Assembly: GCF_963676685.1 (NCBI RefSeq)
Contig: NC_092345.1
Coordinates: forward strand, 82,339,592-82,403,591
Direction: 5' to 3'
Length of the DNA stretch: 64,000 nt
DNA from: Mytilus edulis
Taxonomy: Eukaryota > Mollusca > Bivalvia > Mytilida > Mytilidae
Shown here: piece after piece, positions 53,561 to 64,000 of the stretch
Position numbering within the stretch: the first letter of the stretch is position 1
How the letters are laid out: the number at the start of each line of letters is the position of its first letter
The notes under the pieces: generated by a model
The model's database searches: none
Told to the model about the DNA's origin: nothing
What the model saw: the letters and a program-made list of their open reading frames with translations, nothing else
Position numbers and translations under genes: made by a program

Positions 53561-54000
53561 AATGTTTACAATTAGATGGGGACATTCACAAGCAGTGAAG
53601 GGAACTTTCACAAGCAGTGGCATTCGTGAAACGGGAAAGGGATTGTAGTTACGACATAAGGAACATATACGATATCATCTGTGAAACGGTTATTCCATAA
53701 CGGTCAACCAACTCGTGATGGCGTCCATAAAATTTACGAAGGGATGATTTCAACTTCACCATTTGGAACTCTTGGTTTAATAGCTTCCTTGTGAGCAGCT
53801 ATCCTCCATCAAAGAAATCATGATAGGATATAAAAGCCCGGGAATATCGTATCAATTGGGAGATATGCTTGCGCTGTTGGAATGTTGCTACATAGAAATG
53901 GAAAGTTCACAATTGGGAAACTGAAATCATCTCTTTTGTCGTAAAGTTTTGTTTTCAACCGACCCTCATTGTCAATTTCTATATGTAAGTCAAGATATGA

Positions 54001-54449
54001 AAAAAGTAAAATCACAAAAATACTGAACTCAGAGGAAGATCAATTGGGAAAGTCCACAATCACATGGCAAAATCAAATAACAAAACGCATCAAAAACGAA
54101 TGGACCAGAACTGTCATATTCCTGACTTGGTACAGGCATTTTCGAATGTAGAAAATGGTGGATTAAACCTGGTTCTATAGCGCTAACCCTCTCACTTTAA
54201 TGACAGTCTCATCAATTTCCGATATTTTTACATTGATGCGTTAAATAAACAGACACAATAAATAAAATAGTCAAAATATGGGTACATCAGTCATCATCGT
54301 TTAACAATTTTAAAAGGAACAATTTAACAGAACACAAAAACATCTACTATCTACGAACACATTTATTGATTTGAGTGTCTGACGTCAGAAAATTTTATAC
54401 GTCACATAAATTTGTCGTTCAATGTGCGTACAAACAATTTTAAAATTTT
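54001..54449. mobile_element. Complete 449-bp interspersed element, parent type of the array
   Basis: It interrupts the RT relic between codons that are contiguous in related copies, and TATGA is duplicated on both sides (53996-54000, 54450-54454). It begins AAAAAGTAAAATCACAAAAA and contains one monomer-like stretch (CTGTCATATTCC ... TTAAACCTGG). There is no coding capacity, and the class is unclear because terminal inverted repeats are weak. Confidence 0.7.
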
Positions 54450-55204
54450 TATGAGGCAGACTTAACTGTATCTGTGGTATCCTTTATCTCTAGTTCGATG
54501 GGATAGATTCGTTCAACATAGTCACCAAATTTTGTATTATTTAGTGAGAGAACACCATCTATATAGCGGAACCTAAAGTTAAACGATATTGCTAACTTCT
54601 TATCTTTCTTCCTAGGAAGTTCCTGAATGGAGTCAGCCTCATGATAATAAAGAAACAAGTCCTCCAAATTTAACAAATATGTTGTCAATCAAAAAATCAA
54701 GCATCTCGATAATGTAGGTTTCAGAGAATTTTCTGTTTGAATCAGAGTGATTCTTTACAAAGTAGGATGTATCCCTCTCCAAGAAAAGATACTTGTATAT
54801 ACGTTCGCCATTCTTTTTAATGAAACAAAGTAAAACTCTTTCAATTTGTCTTTTTGTTTGGAATGAGGAATACTTTTGTAAAGTGTAGAAAAGTCAAATG
54901 TTTTAATTATTTTGCAAGATGAGAGAGTCTTAAATTGTATGTCTCTGAAAGATCTTTAGAATTTTTTAGTATCCACATCTAATTCTCGCCACCTCTAGAA
55001 TAGGCAGTTTCACAATAAATCTGTAGCCCGGCTTTGGTGGCTGATAAAATAAATGTTAATCATTTAAAAAGAGGTTTCGTGGAGCACTTAGAAGACCCAG
55101 CAATATACCGTTGTTTATAAGGACACTTATGTAATTTAGGTATCAAATACAGTGATGGAAGATCCAGTTTTTCGTCTTTGGTTGAAATGCCAAATGAACA
55201 TAGA

Positions 55205-55390
55205 CCGCTATCCTACGCGTTCATTATCACTGGACTAGTATATATTTGTTTAGGGGCCAGCTGAAGGACGCCTCCGGGTGCGGGAATTTCTCGCTATATT
55301 GAAGACCTGTTGGTGACCATCTGCTGTTGTTTTTTTATTTGGTCGGGTTGTTGTCTCTTTGACACATTCCCCATTTCCATTCTCAATTTT
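55205..55390 (+). mobile_element. 5'-truncated retroelement copy with 5-bp target duplication
   Basis: It is inserted in the RT relic, flanked by ATAGA at 55200-55204 and 55391-55395. It ends CATTTCCATTCTCAATTTTAT like the longer copies but starts midway through them after about ten unmatched bases. A constant 3' end, variable 5' end and short target duplication suggest target-primed reverse transcription. Confidence 0.65.
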
Positions 55391-57299
55391 ATAGAGCAGA
55401 CCTATGATTATCCAGGATTTCCTCTTTGGTAAGTGTCGTGAGGGTGTATGTTGAGTTTGCAATTGAATTGTCAATACCTCATTCATTTATCAAGCAGTTT
55501 ATGTGATGAGATTTACACACACAAACGATGTTGTTTGAGGATTTATCTTCGGGGACAACAACATATTGGTCATGGGGGTACGACAAGTGTTTTGCCACAT
55601 TTTGGTCTTTAAAAATTGACGTAGCGTGGGTATTGATACATCCATTTAGTTTCACAATACGGATTTGTATCAACTACCTCACATTCTTAATCAATTCGGA
55701 AAGAGTATTATTACTTCTTCTTTCGCGCGTTTAGTTTAGCCCACTGCCTGGCATAATCCTCGACTGAATCCATCAATATTTTGAAGTTGTATTTCCAATT
55801 GATAATTTATAAACGTTTTTATCTCAAGCATCCTTAGCTCTGATTCTTTTTCCGGCTTTTGCTATACTTGTGGTCTTTTCTGTTATGTTCGCACTCTCCA
55901 AAACATGCAAGCAACTTGGTTATTGATTTAATGTGTCACAAGTGATTTTCTAAATTTACCTTCACCCAGAACGCCCAAAGCCGAATATTTGAAAGCCGAG
56001 GAAGTATAAAAACCGAAACAGGGCTATATATGACAAAAGAACTTTTAAAAATAGCTAAATCCATATGAGGTCAATTATTAAGTTTTTGGAGATGTGTTAT
56101 ATTAATAAAATATTCATTTAGTTGAAACAAACCATATCACTTTAAATTACAAATGATTTGATTGGTCCAGCAGTTTTTTGGTTCTAAGATGATGCCAATG
56201 ATATCATAACTATGCTTGAGTATCAAATAAACTCATCATAGATACCAGGATTAAAATTTTATATTAACGTCTGTTAAAAATGCCAAATAAAGCAAAAATT
56301 GTTAAAAAGGCCAAATAAAGTACGGAGTTGAAGAGCATTGAGGACTGAAAATTCCTAAAAGTTTTGCCAAATACAGCTAAGGTAATCTATTCCTGAGGTA
56401 GAAAAGCCTTAGTTTTTCCAAAATTCAAAGTTTTTTAAACAGTTAATTTATAATGTGCAGTAAACTGTTATCAATTGCATCCACTATAGTAAGTAGTCTA
56501 TACCAAACAAATTATTGTCTTGAATTCATAAACATATTTAATCTTTAGTGATCTTTATTACTCTTCTGTCCGTTCCACCGAGTCAAAGTACAAAATTGCA
56601 TGTTTTGTATGATGTTTCAGGTGTTTCATTTTGATATAAACACTTGTACATTGAACCATAAACATAGGTCACTTATTGTTCTCAAGTGTAATTTGAAAAT
56701 AAGCACAGGAAATATAGAATTGAGGCAGGGGAAAGTCCTTTTGAAAAAATATTGTTTAAACAAATTGTATTCTATTATTAACAACATGTTTGCACAAAAG
56801 AGGATTTTCATTTTCAGCTATTCTAACAATAATACCATAACTTAAAAAAGAAATCAACAGTTTTTGGAACTTTTGGGATACTTGTCATGAAATAAAACTC
56901 GTTTGCAATGAAATTTTATTGTTACTATTATTATGATGACAATAAAATTTCATGTCGTCTATATAATTATCACTGATTGATGTCTGCCTTTCAAATGGTC
57001 TGAAACTAACGCTCCATATAGAAACAGGTTTAATCCACAATTGTCAATCGGACAATGCCTATAATAAGTCAGTGGGGGAATATGAGTTGTTATCCATTCG
57101 TTCCGTTGGTTGATAAAGTCTAACAATTGATTTTATCAGTTTTTATTGACTTAATTCATTTTGAATTTACTTTTGAGTTCGTTTTTTTGGTTCTGCTTTT
57201 AAGTAAAAACAATAACTTCTTTCTTAATGCTGTCGATGTTATATAGCAAGCAGCTTATAGTTGTGATCTTCATTTTGTTCTTCTGTACCAATTTAAATT

Positions 57300-58262
57300 T
57301 TAACCAGGTGCTTCGCAGGGCGCAGCTTTATACGACCCCAGTGGTCAAACCCTGAACAGTTGGGGCAAATTTGGTCACAATATTCAAGCTTGATACTGTC
57401 TGAATTTTGATTGTGATAAAATTTTTGACATAATATAGGTTTTTGCCACAAAATTAATGTGGTTCAAGATCTAACATATCTATTGCACAATACTGTGCAA
57501 TTGAATATTTCTTATTGAAACTTTTCAAAATATGAAATTTGAAAAATGTTGAAAAAATCCCTTAAAAAAATGGTAAACTGAGACCCCCCCCCCCCCCCTT
57601 GGAGCAATAACCCTTAAACTCAATCCCATGCTTTCCTTTGTAATATTGAACCTTGTAGTACGATTTTAGAGAGATACATACACTTAAACACAAGTTATTG
57701 TCATGATTGTTTGGAAACTAGAAACATGCTTCTTTTTGGCCCTTTTTTGGCCCTTAATTCCTACATATTTTGGGCAATTAACCCAAAAGTTTAAACGTAA
57801 TCCCAGCTTCCCTTTGTTATATGGTACATTGAGATCCATGCAATTACACACAAGGTATTGTCTGGAAACTAGAAAAATGCTTGTTTTGGCCCTTTTTGGC
57901 CCTTAATTCCAAAACTTTGGCCCCATAACCCCTTAAATGAATCCAAACCTTCTACTTGTGATTTTAAACATCGCAGTATACTTTCAGAGCAATTGAAATA
58001 CTGGTAAACAAGTTATTATCCTGAAACTAGAAAAATGCTTGTTTTGGCCCCTTTTGGGCCCCTAATTCCTAAACGGTTCGGACCATCATCCCCAAAATAA
58101 ATCCCAACCTTCCTTTTGTGGTATTGAACCTTTTGAAAATTTAAGATCTATTCACTTAAACTAAAGTTATTATCCGGAAACCAAAGTGTCTTCGGACGAC
58201 GACGACGCAGACGACATCATACCATTATACGAACCCAAAATTTTGTTGGGGTCGTATAAAAG
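57300..58262. mobile_element. TTTATACGACCCC inverted-end element with internal repeats
   Basis: The left end has CTTTATACGACCCCAG and the right end GGGGTCGTATAAAA, an inverted pair. Inside, three successive units of roughly 150-190 bases repeat GAAACTAGAAAAATGCTT, GGCCC...TTAATTCC and a CCAACCTTCC-like block. A GACGACGACGCAGACGAC stretch lies near the right end, and there is a C15 run at 57584-57598. It is noncoding and resembles repeats I recall from bivalves. Confidence 0.55.
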
Positions 58263-61065
58263 ATCTATATCAAGGCACAATATGATCAACCGAAAAAAGA
58301 AAAGAATGAGATACATAAAAAATAGCAAAAATCGCGGTTAAAGTCAAGTTCAGCAATGGGATCAACAGTTCCGGCGTCCCTAGTCGTGTTGTCCCTATCG
58401 AAGTACGACAATTAGTCACAATCAGGGATGCGGTTTCACAAAACAGCGGATTGTTAAATGTTAATTGACAATTTTAGAAAAATCATTGGTACACGTGAGC
58501 TAGCTAAGTCTTTTACATGACTGCATGTGAAAGTTTGAAACATAAAGGTAGTATTTTCGGGTGATTAATACACGAGACCTTCACCTAGAGTTATAACTCA
58601 GATATTGAAACCTATAATGATAGCTTGTGTCATGTTGCTCATGAAGTCGCATTATGTGATATCATCAACTGGCAGAGAAGGATAATATTGAGCATACGAA
58701 AAATGAAACAACCAAACCATGATAAATTTGTAATTTTTGTAAAAACTATGGAAAAGGTGAATTCATCAAAACAGGTTGTTGTGTATTTCAACTAATTAGC
58801 AAATAATTATAAAAAGCAGTTGATTTTCTTCTTAGACCTTGACTTTCACATATTTCAAAAATATCCATTTTTGTACCTCATTAAGACAAAGAGTTAGTTG
58901 CTGACCTTGTCCTTGAAATATTATTTGTAGAACGCTCAATACTGATTAAAAAAAGTCTTTTGACAATCCTTTGTAATAAAATTCCAGTAATACCTTCATA
59001 TGAATTAATATGTGCGAATTGATACGATTTGCCAGGACACGAGTTACCAATAATCTAGTCTTTGATGGATTATTGCTGCTTATAATTTGTATTTAACCAA
59101 AGCTAGCAAATAATAATGTTAAAAGCTTTCACCAACGAAAGTAAAACGGAATCCTTTATTATTCAATTCAGCGTTATATATGGAATATATTTATCACAAA
59201 TAACAACACATATAGCCCACTAACTGTTAATGTATAAAAATCGTTCAGACTTGGCGCAACCTTTTTTGAAATTTTGGTATCCAATATTTTCGACTTCGTT
59301 TTTGATTTATTCTTCTTATCGTGACCTTTCCTTTTTGAATCTCCTCGGAGACCAGTATTTTTTGTGATTTTACCTTTTACTGTTCTAAATAATATATATA
59401 GCCTGGTATCTTTTAAAAGTTTCCAGAACACTGGGTGTATGCCACTACTGGTGGACGTTTTGTCCTAGATAGTATCACTTGCCCAGTAGTCAACACTTAA
59501 GTGTTGAATCAAAATATCATTACTGTGACTTGACTAGGTGTTTCCGTTTACCTTTACATATTGTTCAACCAGATTGTTAAATTTACTATATACAGTTAAA
59601 CCTGTATTAAGAGACCACTAAAGGGAGAGCAAAAAAGGTGTTTCTTAACACCGGTGGTCTTTAAACTACAAATGTTATGGAATCAATGTGCACAAAATAT
59701 TTGGATTTATTTTATACTAATTCCCTTCTTAGATGTCGTTTAATTTTGCTTCATTTAAAATTTGTGACTTGTTACCAAGAATTGATTGTCTTGAAAGACT
59801 CAAGGAGGGAATAATACTGCATGGCTTTCAAATGATGATGTTGTTGTAAGAATTAATTTTGGAGATTATCTTGCAGTATTTTTCTTTGAATTCTGTTACT
59901 AATAGGATTTTTGTGCATACAAATTCTTTATGAAAATAAGAAGATGAGATATAATTTCCAATCAGAATCAGACAATAATCCACATAAGTTCAAATAAAGT
60001 TGATATAAGTAAACGTATGGCCTTCACTTTATGCTCACTCAATGGAACTTTTTTTTTTTTTTTACAAAATGGGATTAAGTAAATCTAAAAGATAAACAAA
60101 AATTAATCAGGAATTCAAGAAGGAAAAAAAAGCTCATACAACATGTTTCAGTGGCATTATATGTGATTTTGAACATATTCATTTTTTTAATATGAAGAAC
60201 ATTCGCCGTTTAGATGGATATATATCATGAAAATGAAATACAATGAATACAGTGGATAGATTCAAATCTACTGATAAATTGAAAATAATTGAATGATATA
60301 TTGGAAATAGTGATTATAAAGTTCAGAAGTTAGTATTGTTGAACCGTGGCATAGATCTTGGGGAAATGAAATAAAAACGGAATACTGTGGATAAAGTAAA
60401 ATCAAGTGATATAGTGGAAAATATAAATAAAATTTATAAAGTCAGGATATTTATTTGGAATGTGATATTGGCAGCAAAAATAAAATTATAAAATTCTGGA
60501 CCTAATAAAAGGATTCTGCATCTATTTCCAAAATTAGAGTTATAATTACGATTTTTAACTCTTTTTTTTTAAACATGCTGGTAATTTTCTAAGAAACTAT
60601 ATTAATAGATTACATTTTTTAATGTGTGTGTTTGGATGAAATGATTAGGATTCTTCACAAATATATAAAATAGTGTGTCTTTCTTTCATAATGGGTTGTC
60701 TTTAATTATTTCATTAATAGACGGGATGTGTATGCGCATATTGAATATTCATTTTTAATTAAGTTATCAATATATTCGACAATTGATTTCATTAAATACT
60801 ACGATTGTTCTTTTAAAATTGACCATTGAATTCAATACATATTCATATCAATCTATCAAAATTTGGAAAAAGGCCAGAGTAGCCTATAAAGGTTTTTGGT
60901 CAAATCGGTTGACAACGTAAATAATCATCTGACTACGAAATCCATTTTGTCCATCATGATTTCCATCATGAATATTGAATATGCGGTTCATTTAAAATAA
61001 TAGTTTTAACTAACAACGACCCATTTTTTCTCATATATTTTTTGTATCTGTCGTTTGAAATTTGT
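58263..61065. other. AT-rich intergenic stretch
   Basis: No gene was recognised. A reversed end of the array-parent element may lie at 59300-59390 and a CCCAGTAGTCAACACTTAAG repeat piece near 59485. The rest is AT-rich with A/T runs. Confidence 0.5.
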
Positions 61066-62118
61066 TTAAGCTCGACTTGTGCACATATTCCGAAAAGTAC
61101 TTCTGAATTTTATATCAAAAGAAGCATAAATGAATGGGTTTAGAACGCTATTCAAAATATAACTATGATACAAAAAACGGAAAAGAGTCATATTATTCCC
61201 TAAGAAAGAAACAACATTCCTCAAATTTCCAGCACAAAAGGATTTCATTAAACTGTTTGGTACAAATGATATCACATTAGTTGTGGTAATCGCAAAAAAC
61301 ATTATTGTGTAACAATATGTGTTCTTAATAGATTGTTTATCGTTTCCATGTCTGCAAAATATGGTTTTCAAATTATTGTCTACGTTATCAACAAATGCAG
61401 CTTTCTTCTGCAATATCACATTAACATACGAGTGACGTCTGTCTTGAATCTTCTTTTGGTGGTATAACTGTCTAAGGATTAACATATACAATGTATACAT
61501 TGTAGTGATGACAATAATGCAATAAGCAAATACGAATAGCTCATATACTATCACCGATTTTGATCCCAGATAGTGTGTTTGAATTCCACAAGAAAAAGTA
61601 TTATTGGGCGAATTTGTCACGTGTATGGGTGTGGATTTTCCGTAGAATTTCAGAACAGGGCTACTACATAAAACAGCAAAAGTAATTGTGGAACATAAAC
61701 CCACTCTCTTCCATCTCAAAGTCATTTGACCGCCGTTGGGTCTACAAATTAATAAATACCGCTGTACTGCTATTACTAAGAGCAAAGTCCCAGAAGTAAT
61801 TGGACAAACGCAAGTAATGAATATCATTATTTTGCAAGTTTCTTCCTGAACAAATATAAGCTGCATGCAGTCGGTAACAATATTGAACGTACAGTTAATG
61901 CAACAGATAATAAAATCCACCATTGATACAACTGCAATGAAATACTTCTCACTGTATAAGCACTTCAGCTTGAAGACATAAATATAAATGACTAGTGCAT
62001 TTCCTATAGTTCCAGATATCAGATAAATCAAGTTTGTTATGATGTCGGGAATCGCATCTAATGTGAGCAACTCATTTTCATATTCCAGATCTACACCTTG
62101 AGTGACATTATGATCCAT
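61066..62118 (-). CDS. Class A (rhodopsin-family) GPCR, single exon, orphan
   Basis: This is an uninterrupted 350-codon frame with seven hydrophobic segments. Landmarks: N40 in GNALV (TM1), D68 in SMVDFI (TM2), C95 at the top of TM3 probably bonded to C177 in the second extracellular loop, QRY at 119-121 in place of DRY, and the NPFIY motif at 327-331 in TM7. An NVT glycosylation site is at residues 4-6. The TM4 tryptophan and the CWxP motif of TM6 are not found. The frame also has an ATG nine codons upstream (62145), but a TATA-like box at 62161-62168 would put the transcription start at about 62135, which favours the inner ATG. The intronless form is common among expanded invertebrate receptor families. 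The ligand is unknown; a peptide-type receptor is possible but unproven. Confidence 0.88.
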   Translation of the reverse strand: MDHNVTQGVDLEYENELLTLDAIPDIITNLIYLISGTIGNALVIYIYVFKLKCLYSEKYFIAVVSMVDFIICCINCTFNIVTDCMQLIFVQEETCKIMIFITCVCPITSGTLLLVIAVQRYLLICRPNGGQMTLRWKRVGLCSTITFAVLCSSPVLKFYGKSTPIHVTNSPNNTFSCGIQTHYLGSKSVIVYELFVFAYCIIVITTMYTLYMLILRQLYHQKKIQDRRHSYVNVILQKKAAFVDNVDNNLKTIFCRHGNDKQSIKNTYCYTIMFFAITTTNVISFVPNSLMKSFCAGNLRNVVSFLGNNMTLFRFLYHSYILNSVLNPFIYASFDIKFRSTFRNMCTSRA

Positions 62119-62160
62119 TTTTTTTTCAATTTTGATGTAGAACAATTCCAGATGTATCAG

Positions 62161-62168
62161 TTTATATA
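62161..62168 (-). promoter_or_regulatory. TATA-like box upstream of the GPCR
   Basis: The minus strand reads TATATAAA 42 bases before the inner ATG at 62118 but only 15 before the outer ATG at 62145. The usual TATA-to-start distance supports the inner start. Confidence 0.4.
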
Positions 62169-62379
62169 CATGACTATTGAATCACGTCGAAAGCACATAC
62201 CTATAAATGAATAAAGGCACCAGTAGTATACCGCTGTTCAAGTCATAAATGAAACATTACCCTCTAAACTTTTCCTGTCACAGTATAAGAGTCTGTCGTT
62301 TCCTGTGTGAACATTTCAAAAAATACAAATCTGCCATCTATGCTATATTTAAAACAGTACGTTTTTATGAAAGGTAACT

Positions 62380-62866
62380 TTTGGATTATAGCTCTTCATC
62401 TTTTATGTAAGCTTTGGATTTCAAATATTTTGGCTACGAGCATCACTGAAGAGACATGTATTGTCGAAATGCGCATCTGGTGCAACAAAATTGGTACCGT
62501 TGATTTTATTACTACCACTGGGTCGATGCCTCTGCTGGTGGACTATTAGTCCCCGAGGGTATCACCAGCCCAGTAGCCAGTACTTCGGTACTGGCATGAA
62601 AATACGGATTTTTTGTGTTTACATATTAAAATTTGCTGTTACAAAATATTAGATATTATTATAAATTAAGGAATGTATCTCCCTCATGCAAAGCTCTGAT
62701 TCCTTTCACGAATTTGGCTATACTTTTTGGACCTTTTGGATTATAGCTCTTCATCTTTTATGTAAGCTTTGGATTTCAAATATTTTGGCTACGAGCATCA
62801 CTGAAGAGACATGTATTGTCGAAATGCGCATCTGGTGCAACAAAATTGGTACCGTTGATTTTATTA
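62380..62866 (-). repeat. Duplicated SINE-like fragment, two copies 355 bp apart
   Basis: 62380-62507 and 62736-62862 share the same ~127 bases, including GGCTACGAGCATCACTGAAG and CGAAATGCGCATCTGGTGC. Only the first copy continues into a CCCCGAGGGTATCACCAGCC tail. They belong to the SINE-like family above. Confidence 0.6.
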
Positions 62867-62869
62867 AGG

Positions 62870-64000
62870 TACATGATATTTTTTTTATTCTGTGAAGTTT
62901 CTAAAAAACAAGACAATGCTAATTTTTGAAAACTACCAAAAAAAACCTTTATTTTGTTACAATGAGATCTTGCAGTTCAATTTTTACAAGTTACTTTATT
63001 CATCTGTAGAGACATGTATAGAGGACAACATTTAAAATGAATAGTATTGTATTGCTAAATTACGTATAAAAATTATTTGTTATTTGGGAAAAAGTGCTAT
63101 TTGTGCATTTTTCCTTTGATCTTTTTTTGAGATAATTTTTCATATCATGCTAATTATTAGGTAAAATAGCGATAAACAAATTATCATTGGTCATCTCAAC
63201 TCGATTGCGTGACCGGCTCAAGCGAGAAAAGCAATCTCGTTTAGATAACCAACGATAAGCTATAAATATTTGTCAGCGTGCCTAATTATGTGACTTGTTA
63301 CAATGTGTTCCTTTGCTATTTACTGCATCAAATCGTTTTCCCTTCATGAATATTGGACTTTCATTTGCTCCCTCCATATATATGGTAAATCAACTAGTTC
63401 AAAGAATTGTCTGAAAAGTTGTTGAGACAAGCACAATATATGATAAAAAAAATCCTTTTAGCTCCCTTTATGTAATGGCATCTAGACCAGCACCCTTGAT
63501 AAAATTTGAAATCAGGTTTTGGTCCTTAATGCTCTTTAGCTCAGTACTTTATTTTACCTTTTTAACATTTTTTATTCGAGTGTCACTGGTGAGTCTTTTG
63601 AAGATGAAACTCACGTAAAATATACAATATCAATCCTGGTATCTATGATGAGTTTATTGCTTTGCTATTCCGTTTTTAGCAATGTTTAAGTCCTGCATTT
63701 AAGGGATAAATCGTATGTCATGTCGCAACGGTTTTCAAATGTAGTGTCGGTGAAATTTGTTAAATCAGAGACTTGAAACAGTTGATCTGAGTCTGCATGG
63801 AGTAGACAGTTATCTTTTGATTATAAAAAGCTTCTGGAATGGTTTGACAGTCATTGATGTTAAAATAATTTGTTTTACAACAAACTGAACCTAAATGGTG
63901 AACGACGACAGAAAGAACGATCGATATGCTTCACTTCAGCCACTAAATTTCACAGGCCTTATTAAAAGGGTTGTGGTTTTCAGTACCCAGCCCTATTCAC
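62870..64000. other. Right edge, repeats only
   Basis: Besides the palindromic copy at 63162 and a SINE-like piece at 63480-63655 nothing is recognised. The window ends in unassigned DNA. Confidence 0.5.
63162..63262. mobile_element. Palindromic MITE-like element, copy 2
   Basis: It reads AAAATAGCGATAAAC, TTATCATTGGTCATCTCAAC, GCTCAAGCGAGAAAAGC and then the complementary arm. It matches the complement of 52559-52673. Confidence 0.55.

Larger units (their letters stand above)
53660..55870 (-). pseudogene. Penelope-like RT relic with two later insertions
   Basis: Read on the minus strand, pieces in order are DSVEDYARQWAKLNARKKK (near 55.75 kb), a stretch ending CLINE (55.5 kb), LTKEEILDNHRS (55.4 kb), LDLPSLYLIPKLHKCPYKQ (55.15 kb), the RT catalytic region FRYIDGVLSLNN (54.6 kb), then YLDLHIEIDNEGRLKTKLYD (53.95 kb) and SSLRKFYGRHHELVDRYGI (53.7 kb). 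The usual YIDD box reads YIDG, so the polymerase site is broken. An apparent 11-base deletion near 53.87 kb shifts the frame. Insertions occupy 55205-55390 and 54001-54449. The element is dead but still long enough to classify. Confidence 0.75.

Overview
The window is AT-rich, intron-rich animal nuclear DNA. Spliced genes of a metazoan enzyme family and several interspersed repeats resemble what I remember from marine bivalves, so a mussel-like (mytilid) mollusc is my best guess; this is inference, not a database result. No bacterial-type operon, rRNA, tRNA or CRISPR array was seen.

Layout. 1-10.9 kb: no supported host gene; Penelope-type reverse-transcriptase (RT) relics, interspersed repeats and a 1.4-kb foldback element built from a degenerate 11-bp CpG-bearing repeat. 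10.94-22.81 kb (+): gene A, an 11-exon copper type II, ascorbate-dependent monooxygenase of the DBH/MOXD1 family (577 aa). 23.0-29.4 kb: a LINE RT scrap and a tandem array of about 30 monomers of ~139 bp grown from inside an interspersed element. 29.65-39.93 kb (+): gene B, a close paralogue of A (578 aa) with the same exon lengths except the last. 42.2-51.27 kb (-): gene C, a diverged MOXD1-like paralogue converging on B; one intron holds fourteen copies of a 50-bp minisatellite. 53.6-55.9 kb (-): a second Penelope-like relic carrying two later insertions, each bounded by a 5-bp target duplication. 57.3-58.3 kb: a repeat element with inverted ends. 61.07-62.12 kb (-): an intronless class A GPCR. 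62.2-64 kb: interspersed repeats.

How the genes relate. A, B and C each have a predicted signal peptide, an N-terminal DOMON domain and both copper domains with all five His and one Met metal-site residues present, so all three look catalytically competent and secretory. Their substrate cannot be read from sequence. Intron phases are conserved in all three, showing descent by local duplication; A and B are recent copies and C is older. Introns and intergenic DNA are largely filled with mobile-element debris whose nested order can be read in several places. I cannot link the GPCR to the monooxygenases beyond proximity.
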